Below, piece after piece: positions 38,198 to 53,729 of a stretch of DNA of 64,000 bases; the first letter of the stretch is position 1; each line of letters starts with the position of its first letter. Made by a program: the position numbers and the translations under genes. Below the pieces are notes generated by a model. That model saw only the letters and a program-made list of their open reading frames with translations, searched no databases and was not told the DNA's origin. Location: NCBI GenBank assembly GCA_020137815.1, contig CM035350.1:5190541-5254540 (forward strand), in the 5' to 3' direction. The DNA comes from Hormiphora californensis. Lineage: Eukaryota > Ctenophora > Tentaculata > Cydippida > Pleurobrachiidae.

Positions 38198-38950
38198 TTG
38201 CTTTCTCTCCCCTTTCTCTACCAACACGTGGAAACAATATTGGGTGGTGGGTAGGGGGTGAAAACAAAGAACCCAACAGCAGCTTTATCATTTCCTAGTC
38301 TAACAAGGAGAGTATTTCTTTCAATTTCAACCTCTCTCAAGCCTTGATTTGTGTCTCTCTGATCATTTGTGAACTCAATTCTTCCTATTTGTTGTCATTT
38401 GTTTGGAGCTCTATAAGCTCTTGTCAAGTGTCGCTGTGTCGGCAAACCTAAATCTCCCCCGGCTACACATATCTCGTAACAGGACCTGTCTTGCCCAGAA
38501 ACATATCTGTCTTTTGGGTTTGAGTTTGTTGAGGCCAGCATGTTTTCAGGGGATTCCTAGGAGTTTGGGGGAGTTTCATCCAGGAGTTGGTTCGGTTACC
38601 AGGGACAACATACACTGATCAACGATTGGGACTGCTGCAACATGTCGCTGTTTTGTTGGTGTCAAATTCAATTTGGAACTGTATTTCTCTTGACGATAAT
38701 CTTCTCTATTTCCCCATAGTTTCATATAATGCATTTATCTGCCGATCTCCTCCCCCTCTTTGTTCAAATCACATACATATATATATGCTCGCTAGGGTAA
38801 GTACTTCCGGTAGGGTAAGGACCAAAATGAAATACCTCAACTTTCCACAAATTTCACCCGGGAAAATAGGGATAAATAAAAAGAGGCGTGCCTATTATCA
38901 CACCCCAACAACTCATTTCTGTCCATCACTGTTGTCCTTTTGCTCTCGCT

Positions 38951-39319
38951 ATGAACGGTCTTTCGTGTCACGACCAGCACAGGGTGTTGCATTCCACCAT
39001 TGTCCATAGGAGGAGGAGGCGGTCACCTGCTACTCAACCCTCACCCCCTCCTGATCATGTAATTTCTGATGCTGATAAGAAGGACATATTGGATCTTCCC
39101 GTTGTTGAGAAGAGCCCTGCACAAGTGTCAGGAGCTGTTATAGTTCCCCTTGGTACGATCAGGGAAGATCTTGCAGAGTTTCTGAGGAAGAAAAAGAAGA
39201 TTGAGGATGAGAAGGAGAACCAAGGATCGGATGATGATGATGACGATGATGATGATGATGACGAGAAAAAGAAGAAGAAGAAACGGAAGAAGAAGATCAA
39301 GGGATCGTCTGGAAAGGGT
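38951..39319 (+). CDS. candidate first exon B: acidic/Lys-rich
   Basis: ATG 38951 opens 123 codons ending GGT|GTAAGT (phase 0). It begins MNGLSCHDQHRV and has an Arg block. The middle is structured-looking (DKKDILDLPVVEKSP, PLGTIREDLAEFLRKKKK). An 11-Asp run from GAT/GAC codons follows, then a Lys block. Composition is typical of a disordered charged segment. An alternative phase-0 acceptor exists at CCAG|CAC (38978) but lacks a pyrimidine tract. No family recognised. Confidence 0.55.
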
Positions 39320-40102
39320 GTAAGTAACCCCAGAAACTAGAAAATGTCATAGATTAGTAACTGTATGTAATTACTCTATGGAAACCGAAAGTTCAAATAA
39401 AATTCTTAGATATTAGTACACAATCTGAGTTTTCAACATTTATGACGTTGCACGAAACTTTAGGTCTAATTAGAAGTATCTTCCCCGGCAACACTGGTGT
39501 AGTACTATAATGCTCTTGGGCATTATATGTTAGTATGTACCTTCCTCAGGAAATGCTAGCATTATAATAAGCAGACATTATTCCAATATCTCCTAATTTC
39601 TGTTACACGTGTGGGTGAATTCATGTTGTCGAACAACTGGGGGCCCGTCTTAGAAGCTATATGCCTTAGAATTACCCCTTACACCTAGGTACACGTCTGG
39701 AGGAGATGCAAGCTCTGTCTAATAGCTTTTCTCGGCACATTTTCCTCCCCCTTGCATGAATTATACCGCACTTTGTGCCTGCAGTGATCAGCACCCTTAG
39801 CTGCCTCTCAGCTCGGGCCCTTGTAAAACTCAGACACAAAAACAGTTCGTACTACTGTCATTGATTTGTTTGAATTCCTGGAATATGGTATCTCATATGA
39901 TTAGGGCGAGCTTTCCTCACATGACCATTACTTGCATGGGTCCTCTTAATCATCACACAATACACATGATATCATTAGTTCCTCACTGGTTGAATCTCAA
40001 TCACTGCTCAATATTCTTTCTCAATCATCTATTATAGTTGTGGTGCTAGTATACGATATTCAAAGAACGAATATTCCACTCCAGTATCATCTAATACATC
40101 GC

Positions 40103-40600
<498 letters not shown>

Positions 40601-40922
40601 TTCAATCACAGCGAGCAGGTTGTGTCCACCACATTTCGCCGCCGTTTACCCTTAGTGATATCGCTCATATTCTATACCCATTATAGTCTATAGTTCTCTT
40701 TCAGCTCCCTAATCTCTCACCTTTTATTCAGGCCTATTCATTGTGCAATGTTGCGAGATTACTAAATTGCACCCGCTTCTCTGATCCCCACTCTCTCGTC
40801 CTCTGTGTGTATCTATAAAATGGTTCCAGTCGTGCCGACCATTCGATACCGCCACAAGCTGCAGCAGTTCCATCGTTAATCAGTGTGTGTGTTCCCTGGC
40901 AACCAATCAAAGGAGAGTTGTT

Positions 40923-40949
40923 GTTACCTTGGTAACGCGTGACGTCATG
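40923..40949. promoter_or_regulatory. X-box plus CRE-like palindrome next to candidate exon C
   Basis: GTTACCTTGGTAAC (40923-40936) fits the RFX X-box. TGACGTCA, a perfect CRE palindrome, follows about 6 bases later and overlaps the first base of the ATG of candidate exon C. The motifs are seen directly; a promoter role is inferred. Confidence 0.45.
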
Positions 40950-41537
40950 AATATTCTTGTGGAGAGATTGTGGTATTACGTCCAATCTAACCCCAACCTG
41001 ACAAGGCGTATTGAGCCCATAGCCCCGGGTAGTGATCAGTGGATCATGCTCAACACCATGGCCGACCTCTGTATTGGAGGGGAACTCTGGTGCGAGAGCT
41101 TGGAACCAGATTTTGGGTTGGAGTTCGGTGATGGCAACATGGGCCGGAACTGCAAGGCCAAAACCCGGGGAGGTCGGAATATGGGAGGTCGAAGAAACAT
41201 GAAGGGAGGTCGGAACAAGAACATGCGGAGACACGGCATGATGCGGCAAAGTATGGTCCGACGAACCATGATGCACGCGGAGGGCAATACTGGTGGTGGG
41301 TTTGTCCTGGGTGGCAAACGCTTTCCAGGGCTACGGGGTGGTGTTGGGAAACACCATGGTGACCATCACCACGGTGATCACCATGGTAGTGACCATGACC
41401 CTGAACACCCTGAACACCATCATGAGGGTGTTGAACATCATCATGATCACCATAACGGGCACGGAGCACACCATCACCACCATGGAGACCTGCCACCCGA
41501 TCAGAAACTCTCCAATCTGGATTGCTTTGCTGAAATA
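40950..41537 (+). CDS. candidate first exon C: His-rich
   Basis: From the ATG overlapping the CRE-like site (about 40949) the frame runs to ATA|GTGAGT (phase 0). The first 50 residues look folded (MNILVERLWYYVQSNPNLTR ... IMLNTMADLCIGGELWCESL). A Met/Arg/Gly/Asn-rich stretch follows, then a remarkable His/Asp/Gly run (for example HHGDHHHGDHHGSDHDPEHP), and the exon ends KLSNLDCFAEI. The frame is open further upstream too, so the start is uncertain. The His-rich run could bind metal ions (inference). No family recognised. Confidence 0.6.
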
Positions 41538-42214
41538 GTGAGTAGTTCATATTGTGTGTTGAAGGTTCATATCTCACACCTCATGCACCTTCTCTCATAA
41601 TAGGAATTCAACAAAATTATCTTTTTGATTGGTAACATATATTTGTTATGAACTTCTTATGAAACTCAGCACCTCTCCCTACACATGTCTACCGCTAAAA
41701 GCACATGCTATGTGTGATTTAATCGAAATTATGCTGATCTCTGTGCCATCTCTGTTATTCATATGTGCTGGGAGCTGAAGCATTATACCAAAGATTCGTA
41801 AACACATTGCTCACGTGCAGATTATACCAATTACTTATCTCTGCCTGTGTTGCTATTAACTGCTGAATACGATTAGTTAGTGCTGAACTGCCAAGGAACG
41901 TTGGTAAACGCAGCTATAAATGATAAATGAGTGGTGAGTTTGCTTGCTAGGTTCAAGAGTGGTTCAGATGGGGACGTCTGGGGGAGCCAATTTGTGTGTT
42001 GGTTTAATCGGCAAGATTAAAAAGAAATTGTCATTATTAGAATAGTGTTAGATCTGCAACAATTTCTAACTCATCATCATTATATTCATCTTCTACAATT
42101 TCTCTCCCTATTTCTATCTGTATCTCCCTCCATCTCTCTAATTTCTCTCCCTCTTTCTCTCTTTCTTTCATCTCTTTCGATCTTTCTCTCCCTCCTTCTC
42201 TATCTATCTCTCCC

Positions 42215-42224
42215 TCCTTCTCTA

Positions 42225-42289
<65 letters not shown>

Positions 42290-42574
42290 TCCAACACGTG
42301 CTAGATCTAGCTGTCTCTCATGTGTGAGTATCATTGTTCAAAGCATTCGTATTTTCGTTTGGCTCGTGCACTATGATTACCCTTTCACGATCACGCCATC
42401 AGACCATCGGATTCTCTCTTTCAAATCTGAGAGTTTGAATATCTCTCACACTCTTTCGCTTCTGATCTCTTTCGCTTACCTTTCTCATGACAGGGAAAGC
42501 TTTCAGCCAGATTATTTGTGGTCTTATGCTGCTTGGAGGATGGATGTGGGATAGTGAAATTGAAAGATATAAAC

Positions 42575-42643
<69 letters not shown>

Positions 42644-42665
42644 GAGAGAGAGAGAGAGAGAGAGA
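42215..42665. repeat. (CT)n 42215-42286 and (GA)n 42585-42665
   Basis: An inverted pair of dinucleotide arrays immediately upstream of candidate exon D. Confidence 0.9.
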
Positions 42666-42792
42666 ACGAGGGGAGAAAGTGAGAAGTTGCTTGTCGTCAT
42701 AATCATTGCACGTTTCCGAGTTTAGCTTTCCCCTCGCATTTCCTTGTCTCGTTTACTTTAGCTCAGGTCGAAGATCTACAACCCGGCACATC

Positions 42793-43113
42793 ATGCCTCG
42801 TGGTTTTGGTGGAGGGGGCATGAAGGGTGGAAGGGCCATGACTCAGCAAAATAAGGTCGTGATTGAGAAGGCCAAGGCAAACAAGGCCCTTGGGATTGGA
42901 ACGAAGAAGGCGGCTAACACACCCTCAGTTCGAAAGAGGAGGGCAGTGGACAATAAGAGCCCTAAAGGTCGGAGGGGAAGTAAAGCCGGGACGGAGGGAA
43001 GTGACATTGATTTGGACAGTGCAAGTGATTTGTTCGCATCAAGTTCAGAGTCACCTGCGGAAAGTACTGGTTTCCTGGACACCCTCGGCGAGATGGGTGG
43101 AGGCGCAGGTGGG
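42793..43113 (+). CDS. candidate first exon D: Gly/Lys-rich
   Basis: ATG 42793 opens 107 codons to GGG|GTAAGT (phase 0). It starts MPRGFGGGGMKGGRAMTQQN and continues with a Lys/Ala-rich helix-like stretch (VVIEKAKANKALG). Then come a basic cluster (RKRRAVDNKSPKGRRGSK), a Ser/Asp segment and GGGAGG. The GMKGG string is shared with the end of exon A. A (GA)n tract at 42585-42665 lies 130 bases upstream. The obvious upstream acceptor (CTCAG at 42762-42766) would not be phase 0, which favours initiation inside this exon. Confidence 0.6.
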
Positions 43114-43119
43114 GTAAGT

Positions 43120-44860
43120 AACTCACTTGAATTATTTCCTGTATTGGTTGCATGGAGTTTAGGTATTTTCATTTAACATTTAAGATGTATTACATGCACG
43201 CGACGTGGCCCTGTTTTCCACGAAATTAAACAAAGGTAAGCTCATGATTTCAAAAAGAACACCCATTTTGCATAAACCTGGACCCATAAACAATGTTTAT
43301 GTATGTAGGCTGTTTCCTCCTTGCAAAAACATATACTTAGACCCCCTATATTTTCGTATCTTTTGTTATCCGGGGGGCGATTCTCATTACTTCCTGGTCT
43401 CAGCTCCTGCTTTTCTCCATTACGTAACATTACGGATCTAGAGAGTTTTTTGAATTGTTCATACTTTCTTTTTATTCTAAAAATCACGCGGAGCACGGAG
43501 ACAGTGTCAAGCGACTCAAAGAGTTGTTGCGAACAAAATGTTATTATATCTAGACAGTTATTGTTCACTTTACTGCCCCCTTTTGTTTCGTATCAGCTCC
43601 ATCCTGTGAACACGGCTCCATCCTGGGAACTTCCTTTTTTACCTAATTTAGTGGTGGGATGTTAGTTATTGCAGTACCATTTCCATTTTCCATATTATGC
43701 TCACTAGTAAACCCGTTCGCCCTACGGGCGAATTTCAGGGAAATGGTAGCTGAATTAGGAAAACTGACATCTTTTGGACAATTACAGTCTCGCAAATGTC
43801 ACCAATCTCGAACTGTTGACACCATCTTACACCATCTTAAGTTACGGTACCGTAAAAGGAGCTCAGGCGGGATCGCTGCGAGTTTTAGAACGTCAGATGA
43901 TGATGATCAAAATGGAAAAAGAACTAACTGTTTTGCAGACTCCTCGTGTTACGTCTGTGTGCAGCATCCATCTGCCTTGATCTCTGAGACTGATCATCGG
44001 TTCGGTTTAACCTCCGTCTTGTTCGTTCTGTTGGTGTTACCGCACGCCTCAGTGTATGGAAAAGTAGAGAACGGTGGTCGGATCTTGCATGAGTAACTCC
44101 AATTGTCGCTGTCGTATATTAACTGTTGTTGAAGAGAGCATAGTAGCCGGAACAGTGACGCAAAGCAAAGCAAGATCAGATGCACGTGCAACTGCAGTAC
44201 ATTAGCAACAATCCTTGGTAACAGCTCCCATCCCTGGCTCCACTCCAGCTAGTAGTACTCCACCTCTAAACCTGCACGTGCAAAATGCCATATTTGGTAA
44301 AAAACGTTACACATCATTTCCCTATTTGCTTTAATAATAGTATGATTCCGTTATATGCTTGTTATGTTCTAACCCTCATTTACGCGCAAAACACAGTCTA
44401 GCTAGGCAATTATATGCGAGCTCTATATGTGTGCCCATGTCACTACTACTAACGATGAATTAGTTCATAACTCGTCCAGTCTATCATCTCGCACGGCCTC
44501 CCAAACTATATAGGAACAGTACCAGTTCGTCTTATAACGTCAGTAGATTAGAAGTTTCTATTACTCGACTGATAGGGCAAGGCTCGGCCTAATAATAAAT
44601 GGTGCCCTCAGCCCTGGCCCTGTCTGGCCACATGTGGTCATTTATAGGCACGTGCAGAGCTACTGCACAGCTTTTAGCTTGGAAACTTTATGGGGGCTGT
44701 TATTATACCCATGAATTAACGATAAATGTACTAGATATTGTCAGTTCCTGTATAGTTTGACCTCTAGCTCTCATGTTGTTGCGTGTTATCTTGGTATGCA
44801 GTGATAATCAATCTGTGTTAACAGGGGGATATCACACTCTACTCGAAACTCGCTCTCTAA
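43120..44860. other. no supported gene; short hairpin at about 43718
   Basis: TTCGCCCTACGGGCGAA forms a 7-bp stem near 43718. No recognisable coding exon is seen. Confidence 0.4.
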
Positions 44861-45059
44861 TCCCATGCGTATCGCTCATTTCTTTTTATTATCCAATGCG
44901 TATCGCTTATTTCTCTCTCTAATCCCACTCATTTCTCTCCCTATAGTTCCATATTGCCTGTATCTAGCTCCTTACATTGCGTGTTGTTGTCAAACTACTA
45001 GGACACAAGCAATGAGTTATTACTTCTGGTGTTGCAGTGCGGGGGTCACTAGTGGCGCC

Positions 45060-45068
45060 TCCCCCCTC

Positions 45069-45152
<84 letters not shown>

Positions 45153-45882
45153 GCTGATCAATCCAATCAGTCGGATGAAAAAGTGCTTACAGATCCCTAC
45201 ATTAGTAGGGAGGGAGATAGAGAAGGATTCATATTTGTAAGAGAGTGAGAGAGAGAAGGATCTTATTTGTAAGAGAGTGAGAGAGAGAGAGTGAGAATTC
45301 ATTTCAGTAAAAGATATTATCATGCAGCCAGAATGAATGAAAAAGCAACATGGGGCGCATATACTTTTCTTCAATACAAATCGCTACGTGGACCGTACGT
45401 TATTTTCTTCTAACGAAAAAGTATATTCGTCTCTCTAGTGTGATCTTCCATTTGTTAGATAGGTGTCACGCACATATTAGTGGTTGTTCAATTTGACATG
45501 AGACAAGTTAAATCTGGAAATTAAGGGCAGTCTACATACACACAGAACAATAATTCGAGTGGTAATTTGCCGGTACTGTTCTCTGTTCATCGAGAGCTCT
45601 TTAATATTTTACTCCTCCTTGTAACGTTTGATGGTTCATTCCGTTTTGTTTCGATTGAGGTCAATGTACCATTAAAAGTTTCCTTTTGAGAGGAAGTCCA
45701 TTTAAGATTATCCTTCCTGTTCCCTCATAATCTGTTTCCATGACCGCTATGACCGCTCTGATTCTTCTTATCGGTGCGGTTGATTCGTCTAGTTTTATCA
45801 GCATAAGTTGATTTATCAAGCCATTAATGTTAATGACTAAGTTATTTTCCTCGCTCACTCTCCTCCTCCTCTCTCTCTCTCC

Positions 45883-45947
<65 letters not shown>

Positions 45948-46022
45948 ATCTATACGGCCTTTGTGTGCCAACATGTGTCCATTAAATGCTTTATGTAGTT
46001 TAGAATACCTAGAGTTTTGTTT

Positions 46023-46099
<77 letters not shown>

Positions 46100-46120
46100 G
46101 CTCTCTCTCTATCTCCTTTC
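45060..46120. repeat. (CT)n arrays 45063-45150, 45871-45941, 46024-46118
   Basis: Pure or near-pure TC arrays separated by ordinary sequence. No gene detected between them. Confidence 0.9.
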
Positions 46121-46129
46121 TCAATTCCC

Positions 46130-48390
<2,261 letters not shown>

Positions 48391-48758
48391 CCTCTCTATA
48401 ATACCCCTGTCTCTCTATCTCTCTCTCTCTCTCTCTCTCTTCTTTCTCATCCATATTCTTCAAAGGAGATGTAAACTATCTAATCCTCTTCTACCTTGCG
48501 CCACTTGCCCTCCAGCACAACTACCTAGTACCTAGATTCTCACCTCCCACCTCTATATCGACCAATGTCCCATTTTAATTCGGATTGTGTGGATATTGTA
48601 ACTGCATAGTTTGATAAAGTAGCAAACACCCCAAATGGGCGCTATTTCTTTATTTTCTGTTTTCGCAAATACCGCACTCCCTCTGTGTTCATTGTCTCTA
48701 TTTTTGTTTTATCTAGCTCTCCCTCCAACACAAACTTATCTCCGGACTCTGAGGACTG

Positions 48759-48772
48759 TCACTCTCTCTCTC

Positions 48773-48845
<73 letters not shown>

Positions 48846-48860
48846 CTCTCTCTCTCTCGC
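48759..48860. repeat. (CT)n microsatellite
   Basis: TC array of about 100 bases; no gene nearby. Confidence 0.9.
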
Positions 48861-49349
48861 TTCAAAACAACACGGCTCTCCCTGGTACGCTATGTCTGCC
48901 ATTCGCTTGTTTACCAGGTACTCCGCGTAATCTCTCTGGGCTTCCGTTTTTTACCAAATCGTGCATTGCACAAGTAATGGCTGGCCAATTGGAGCCCATT
49001 ATGTCACATGACATTCATTTCACTATTCCTGTCACTGCACTTCCTCTCTCTCTCGTCCAGAATCCTCTAGACCACTTAAACGTTGTAGTAAATTAATGCT
49101 CTGAATTATAACAATAACATGGCTCTCTTCTGCATCTCTTTCCGTCCATCGGTAAATCCTTTGAAGTACTTGGGCATCTTAATCTATCGAGCTTAGATGA
49201 GCTTTGATTTTCTTGACCTCTACGCATTTAACTGGTTCTCCATTTTCTTCTCTCCAGGCGTCTATGACTGGCCCACGTTTTTGGGGTATTTTTCGAAAAA
49301 CCCTTATATTCCTTTTTGCATCGTTATGTCCTTAAATCTCGGTGGCACG

Positions 49350-49530
49350 CCCTGCTTGGGGGGAAGGGACAGACAAGACAGCAGCAGGAGGAGGAGAGGA
49401 GCAGTGGGGGGGCGAAAACCCGCCCGAGGGGGCGCCCTCGCGCGCGCGACGCGCAGGGGCGGGCACGAGCGCGCACGACCGGGCGGGCACGAGCGCGCAC
49501 GCGAGGGCAAGGACACGAGCGAGCAGTGCC
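49350..49530. other. GC-rich island with a direct repeat
   Basis: About 180 bases of extreme GC content (CGCGCGCGACGCG and the like) in an AT-rich setting. CGGGCACGAGCGCGCACG occurs twice about 24 bases apart. Open frames here are by-products of composition. Origin unknown. Confidence 0.55.
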
Positions 49531-49638
49531 CTTTCTTTCTCGTTCTCCTAGTTGTGACTCTCCCATTTTGCTAATATACACCATCGTAAAGAATCATGGC
49601 AAAGATGGATTAAAGGGGAGTGAGAGAGGCAGCAAGAG

Positions 49639-49644
<6 letters not shown>

Positions 49645-49675
<31 letters not shown>

Positions 49676-49691
49676 GGAGGAGATGAGAGAG

Positions 49692-49724
<33 letters not shown>

Positions 49725-50417
49725 GCAACAAAAGAGAGTAGAGGAAGAGAGCTCTGAGTATCATAAGACTCTTTGCGCTTCTTGGAAGTGAACGAATTGG
49801 TACTGCTTCTCTCTCCCTCTCTCTATACCTCGTGGTTTAGAAATTAATCTACTCTCTTTACATCTTCGTAGGTCCCTTGTTCCTGGTCAAAAACCATATT
49901 TTTCTAATTTTCTTTCCTGTTTTATAGTCTCATAACTGAGTCATATCCTCGTGATCCCAAAAACTTATTTTCATATTTATGCAATTTCATGTAATTTCCT
50001 TGTCTACCACCGATTACTCGTAATTTCAGTAGACAAGATTGCTTAAAACGTTCTCATTAAATGATGGCATTTCTAGGATTTGGTAAATACTTTAATAACA
50101 TAGTTGGTCCTCAAGTACCGGGGATCGGACAAAGAGAGAGGGTACGAGTGGACAGAGGCTCAGATTAGCTCTGGCTAGAGGAGGAGAGAGAGAGCATGAG
50201 AGAGAAGGAGAGTAGAGAGGAGAGAGAGAGGGAGCGAGAGAGCGAGAGGAGAGGGAGAGGAGAGAGAGGGGGAGAGAGAGAGGGAGAGAGAGAGGGCGAG
50301 CGCGAGAGAGAGAGAGAGAGGGAGGAGAGAGAGAGAGAGGGAGAGAGAGAGGGAGAGAGGGAGAGAGAGGAGAAGAGGGAAGAGAGAGAGAGAGGGAGAG
50401 AGAGAAGAGAGAGAGAG

Positions 50418-50454
<37 letters not shown>

Positions 50455-50475
50455 AGAGAGAGCAGAGATCTCGCT
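49645..50475. repeat. (GA)n arrays, imperfect
   Basis: GA arrays at 49645-49725 and a long impure one at 50185-50475. Confidence 0.9.
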
Positions 50476-50653
50476 CTCTCTCTATATAGAATATTCTTCA
50501 GTAAGCAGATAAGTTCTTGACCACAGTGGGTTTTATCACTATATGAAGTGATAAGAATTCACTATAAGAATAGAGAGAGAAGAAATACCACAACGGGGTT
50601 CCAATCGGTCGTTTATGTGGCAACTGGCACTGTACTGTCGAAAATCTTTTATA

Positions 50654-51550
50654 CAGGGGTGGGCATAAAAAATGTCCGCCCTAGACTAGCATAGTTCCAG
50701 ATATCGTAGAGGGCTAAAACTTGGCCAGGAGTTTACTCTATGGAAACAAATAAATAGGTTGAACCCGAAATTTCAGACTTTTAGTCAAAGTTCAGTTTTT
50801 TGATCGGAATGAATTGTCAGTCATTACAAAAAAAACATGAATTTTCGGTACAAAGTCAAAAAGTGTCTTTGGCTATCAAAGTTCATTCAAATGCGAAAGA
50901 AGAAAATCAAAAAAGGGACAACCACCCAAGGCACACAGTGATCATGTTTCGTCAGTTAGTCAGGTAATGTGATCCCACGAAATCATGGACAACCTTTCTG
51001 AATTGCTAATCAGCTTTTGGGAAGAATCAGATACATAGCGTAATGGAGGGATGTGTATCGAGAAGCGATATGTTATGGGTCGGAGCACTTGGGTTAAAGA
51101 GGCCACTGTTAAATGAGCTTAGCGATCTATGGCCAATTCATCATGGTCATCCCTCATTAGCGGCTTGTGATTACGTGATTCTCCACAAAAAATAATCCTG
51201 ATTAGCAATTCCTACAGTCCACGATTGAGGGGGATCACATGATCTGGAATAACTGTCAGAAAAGAAAAAACATGATCACTGTGTGCCTTGTGGTTGTCCC
51301 GTTTTTTGCGTTTTTCTTGGTGGCATTTGGAATGAAATTATAGCCAAAGAAAATTTTTTGACTTTGGACCGAAAATTCATGTTTTTTTGGAATGACTGAC
51401 AATGTTCATTCCGATAAAAAAAAAGAATTTTGGGGAAAAGTCGAAATTTTGGTCAACCATTTTTTGTTCCATAGAGTACTCTGCCAAGTTTTAGCCCTCT
51501 ACATATCTGGAACATGCAGTCTAGGGGGGGAATTTTTTTAGCCCCCCCTG
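50654..51550. mobile_element. fold-back element with about 285-bp inverted arms, hAT-like ends
   Basis: 50664-50955 is imperfectly reverse-complementary to 51265-51545: for example TGATCATGTTTC/GAAAAAACATGATCA at the inner ends and AGAGGGCTAAAACTTGGC/GCCAAGTTTTAGCCCTCT near the outer ends. Outer termini read CAGGGGTGGGC and GCCCCCCCTG, the CAGGGG-type end common in hAT elements. The spacer is about 310 bases with no transposase. No clean 8-bp duplication was found; the right arm may carry sequencing errors. Confidence 0.75.
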
Positions 51551-51559
51551 ATATCCGTT

Positions 51560-52955
51560 TTCTAGTTTTCATAGAAAATTTTTCCACTCTCTATCTCCGA
51601 AAATTTTTCCCACCCCGATCGTTTTTTGGGGTTAACAGAGTTCTATTGGTGTAGATATATTTTGTGGTGATTAGCTGCCGTTTTTAAAAATCTAAAAGGG
51701 TTCTTTCATCGTTCCTATATCTATAAGATTAATTTTTAACGGTTTTAAAATAACCTGCACCGCACATTTGCACTATATTGATCTATAATATCAGTCGAAT
51801 TAATCTTTGTTTCGCTTGGTCCTGCTTATAGCTGTGGAATAGTCTGAAATACAAACAACTCTACTCAACTGAATACAAATATGAAAACCCCTAAATGGAA
51901 GAAGTTTAATTAATTTTAAGGGTTTTAAATTTTAAAATTTTTTAAAAAAGTTTTGTAAACAAGTTAATTAAAAATTTGGGTTTTTGGGAAAAAAGTATAA
52001 AAAAATAAGTTTTTTGTAAACCCCGGGGCGAGATGGTGGTGCTTCCCTCTGTAAAAAGAAAAAAAAATTCGGACGAAATTTTTGGTACCCCGATAAGCGC
52101 TTTTAAAGATTTGCACCAGCACAGCACTTCCAAGCAAATAACCAAGTCAGTGTATAATTAGAATCCCCTTTTTTAAATTAAATATAAAGGGGGAATTCTA
52201 TCCAGATTTCCCCCTTTCAGTTTTCTGTCCAAAAATGTTAGTTCCGTGGTTTACGGATTGTTTTAATTTTTTTTTCCACATAGCCCACTTAGTTTAGATA
52301 ATATGATTTTGAAACAAGAATAAATGCTTTTGTTTCATAATGCTATTTTTCCCCCGCCAACCTTTTTTTTCTAACCATCTAATGTGAAGGCGGGAAGCCC
52401 TTTCCCGATCATTTATAAATCATCAAACCGTATAGAAAAAATTTGGTTTTAGAGCACTAATTGCGCCCCACATTGGCGGCTCACTTTCCCTAAAAAAAAG
52501 GCCATTAATATTTGAAAAAGGAGAAAAACCCGTTGTCCCTCGAAATAATGGGTTTACGTCACGGGACAAAAAAAAACGTCTTAAATTTTTAAAAATTTTT
52601 TAAACCCCCATGCCTTTTTAAAATGCATCCGGGTGAAGCCTTCGGCATTCACCCGGGGGGGGAAAAAAAAAAAAAAAAAGGTCGGGTTTAAAAGGTTTTT
52701 TTTTTGGGTTTTTGGCCATACCTACTTTCCCTTTTTTTCCCCCCTTTGGGTGTTTAAAAATTTTTGTTGGTTTAGGGAAAAGAGGGGTTTTGGGGGGTGG
52801 GAGGGGGGGGAAGGGTTTGGAGAAAATTTGGGGGTGCAAAAAAGGGGGGGGGTGGGGGGGGGGGGGCGACGGGGGGGGGGGAAAAAAAGGGGGGGGTTTT
52901 TTTTTTTAAAAACCCCCCCCCCTTTTTTTAGGGGGGGGGTTTTTTTTTTTTTTTT

Positions 52956-53000
<45 letters not shown>

Positions 53001-53330
53001 AAAAGGGGGGGGGGGAAAAAAAAAAGGGGGGGGGGGGGGAAAAAAAAAAAAAAGGGGGGGGGGTTTTTTTCTCTTATTTTTTTTAATTTTTTCCCCTTCC
53101 TCTTCCAAAAATTTTAAGAAAGGTAAAAAAAAAACCGGCCATAAATTAACTTACAGCCCTTTTTAGCAATTCGGCCCAAAATTTTTTTAGAACCCCCAAG
53201 AATTGCCATAAATTTTTTGGGAAAACCCAATTAAATTTTCCCCCTTCCCTCCCCCCCACCCCCCCCGGGGTTTTTTCTTTTTTCAATATCCTCGCCCCCT
53301 CTCTCTCTGCCCCCTCTCACTCTCGCTATG
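51560..53330. other. degraded, homopolymer-inflated sequence
   Basis: Progressive inflation of homopolymers culminates at 52660-53065 in alternating runs of G, A, T and C. The resulting open frames (Gly/Lys/Phe runs) are artefacts. No gene claimed. Confidence 0.8.
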
Positions 53331-53517
53331 CCGATTGTCAAGCTGTAAGAGAAGGCTGCATCGGGAAGGGGGGTTACAATTTTTCTCACGCGTTAAAGTC
53401 CCCGATATAGCTGCAACAAGGGAATTTTTAATATAAACCTTTTAAATCCCCATCAAAAATGTGTACTCTCAACTACGCACCCTTTATAATTTATATCTGC
53501 ATCGGGGGGGTCATCAT

Positions 53518-53725
53518 GTTCCTTCGTTCCTTGTTGAGCATGAACAAAGCGGGGGCAGGCAAGGTTGCCGGAGGGGCCGCTAAAGCTGGGCTGAAGAACA
53601 TGAGGAACATGCAGAATAGGAGACAGCAGGATAACAAGCAGTCTAAACTTGCTGATGATATCTTGGACAAGTCAGCGGGTGAGAGTGAGGATGAGGAGAA
53701 GAAGAAAGAAAAGACTATGTGAGTG
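53518..53725 (+). CDS. candidate exon E: Lys/Ala/Asn-rich, donor phase differs
   Basis: ATG 53518 gives MFLRSLLSMNKAGAGKVAGG, then KNMRNMQNRRQQDNKQ, then an acidic/Lys tail (GESEDEEKKKEKT) before TGA at 53723. A GTGAGT donor at 53719 would end the exon in phase 2, unlike the other candidates. It could therefore be a terminal exon, an unrelated one, or carry an indel: it follows directly on badly degraded sequence. A C/T-rich tract lies about 200 bases upstream. Confidence 0.4.
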
Positions 53726-53729
53726 CAGT

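Noticed and set aside
52633-53166. Gly/Lys/Phe-run frame
   Set aside because: Lies wholly in homopolymer-inflated low-quality sequence.
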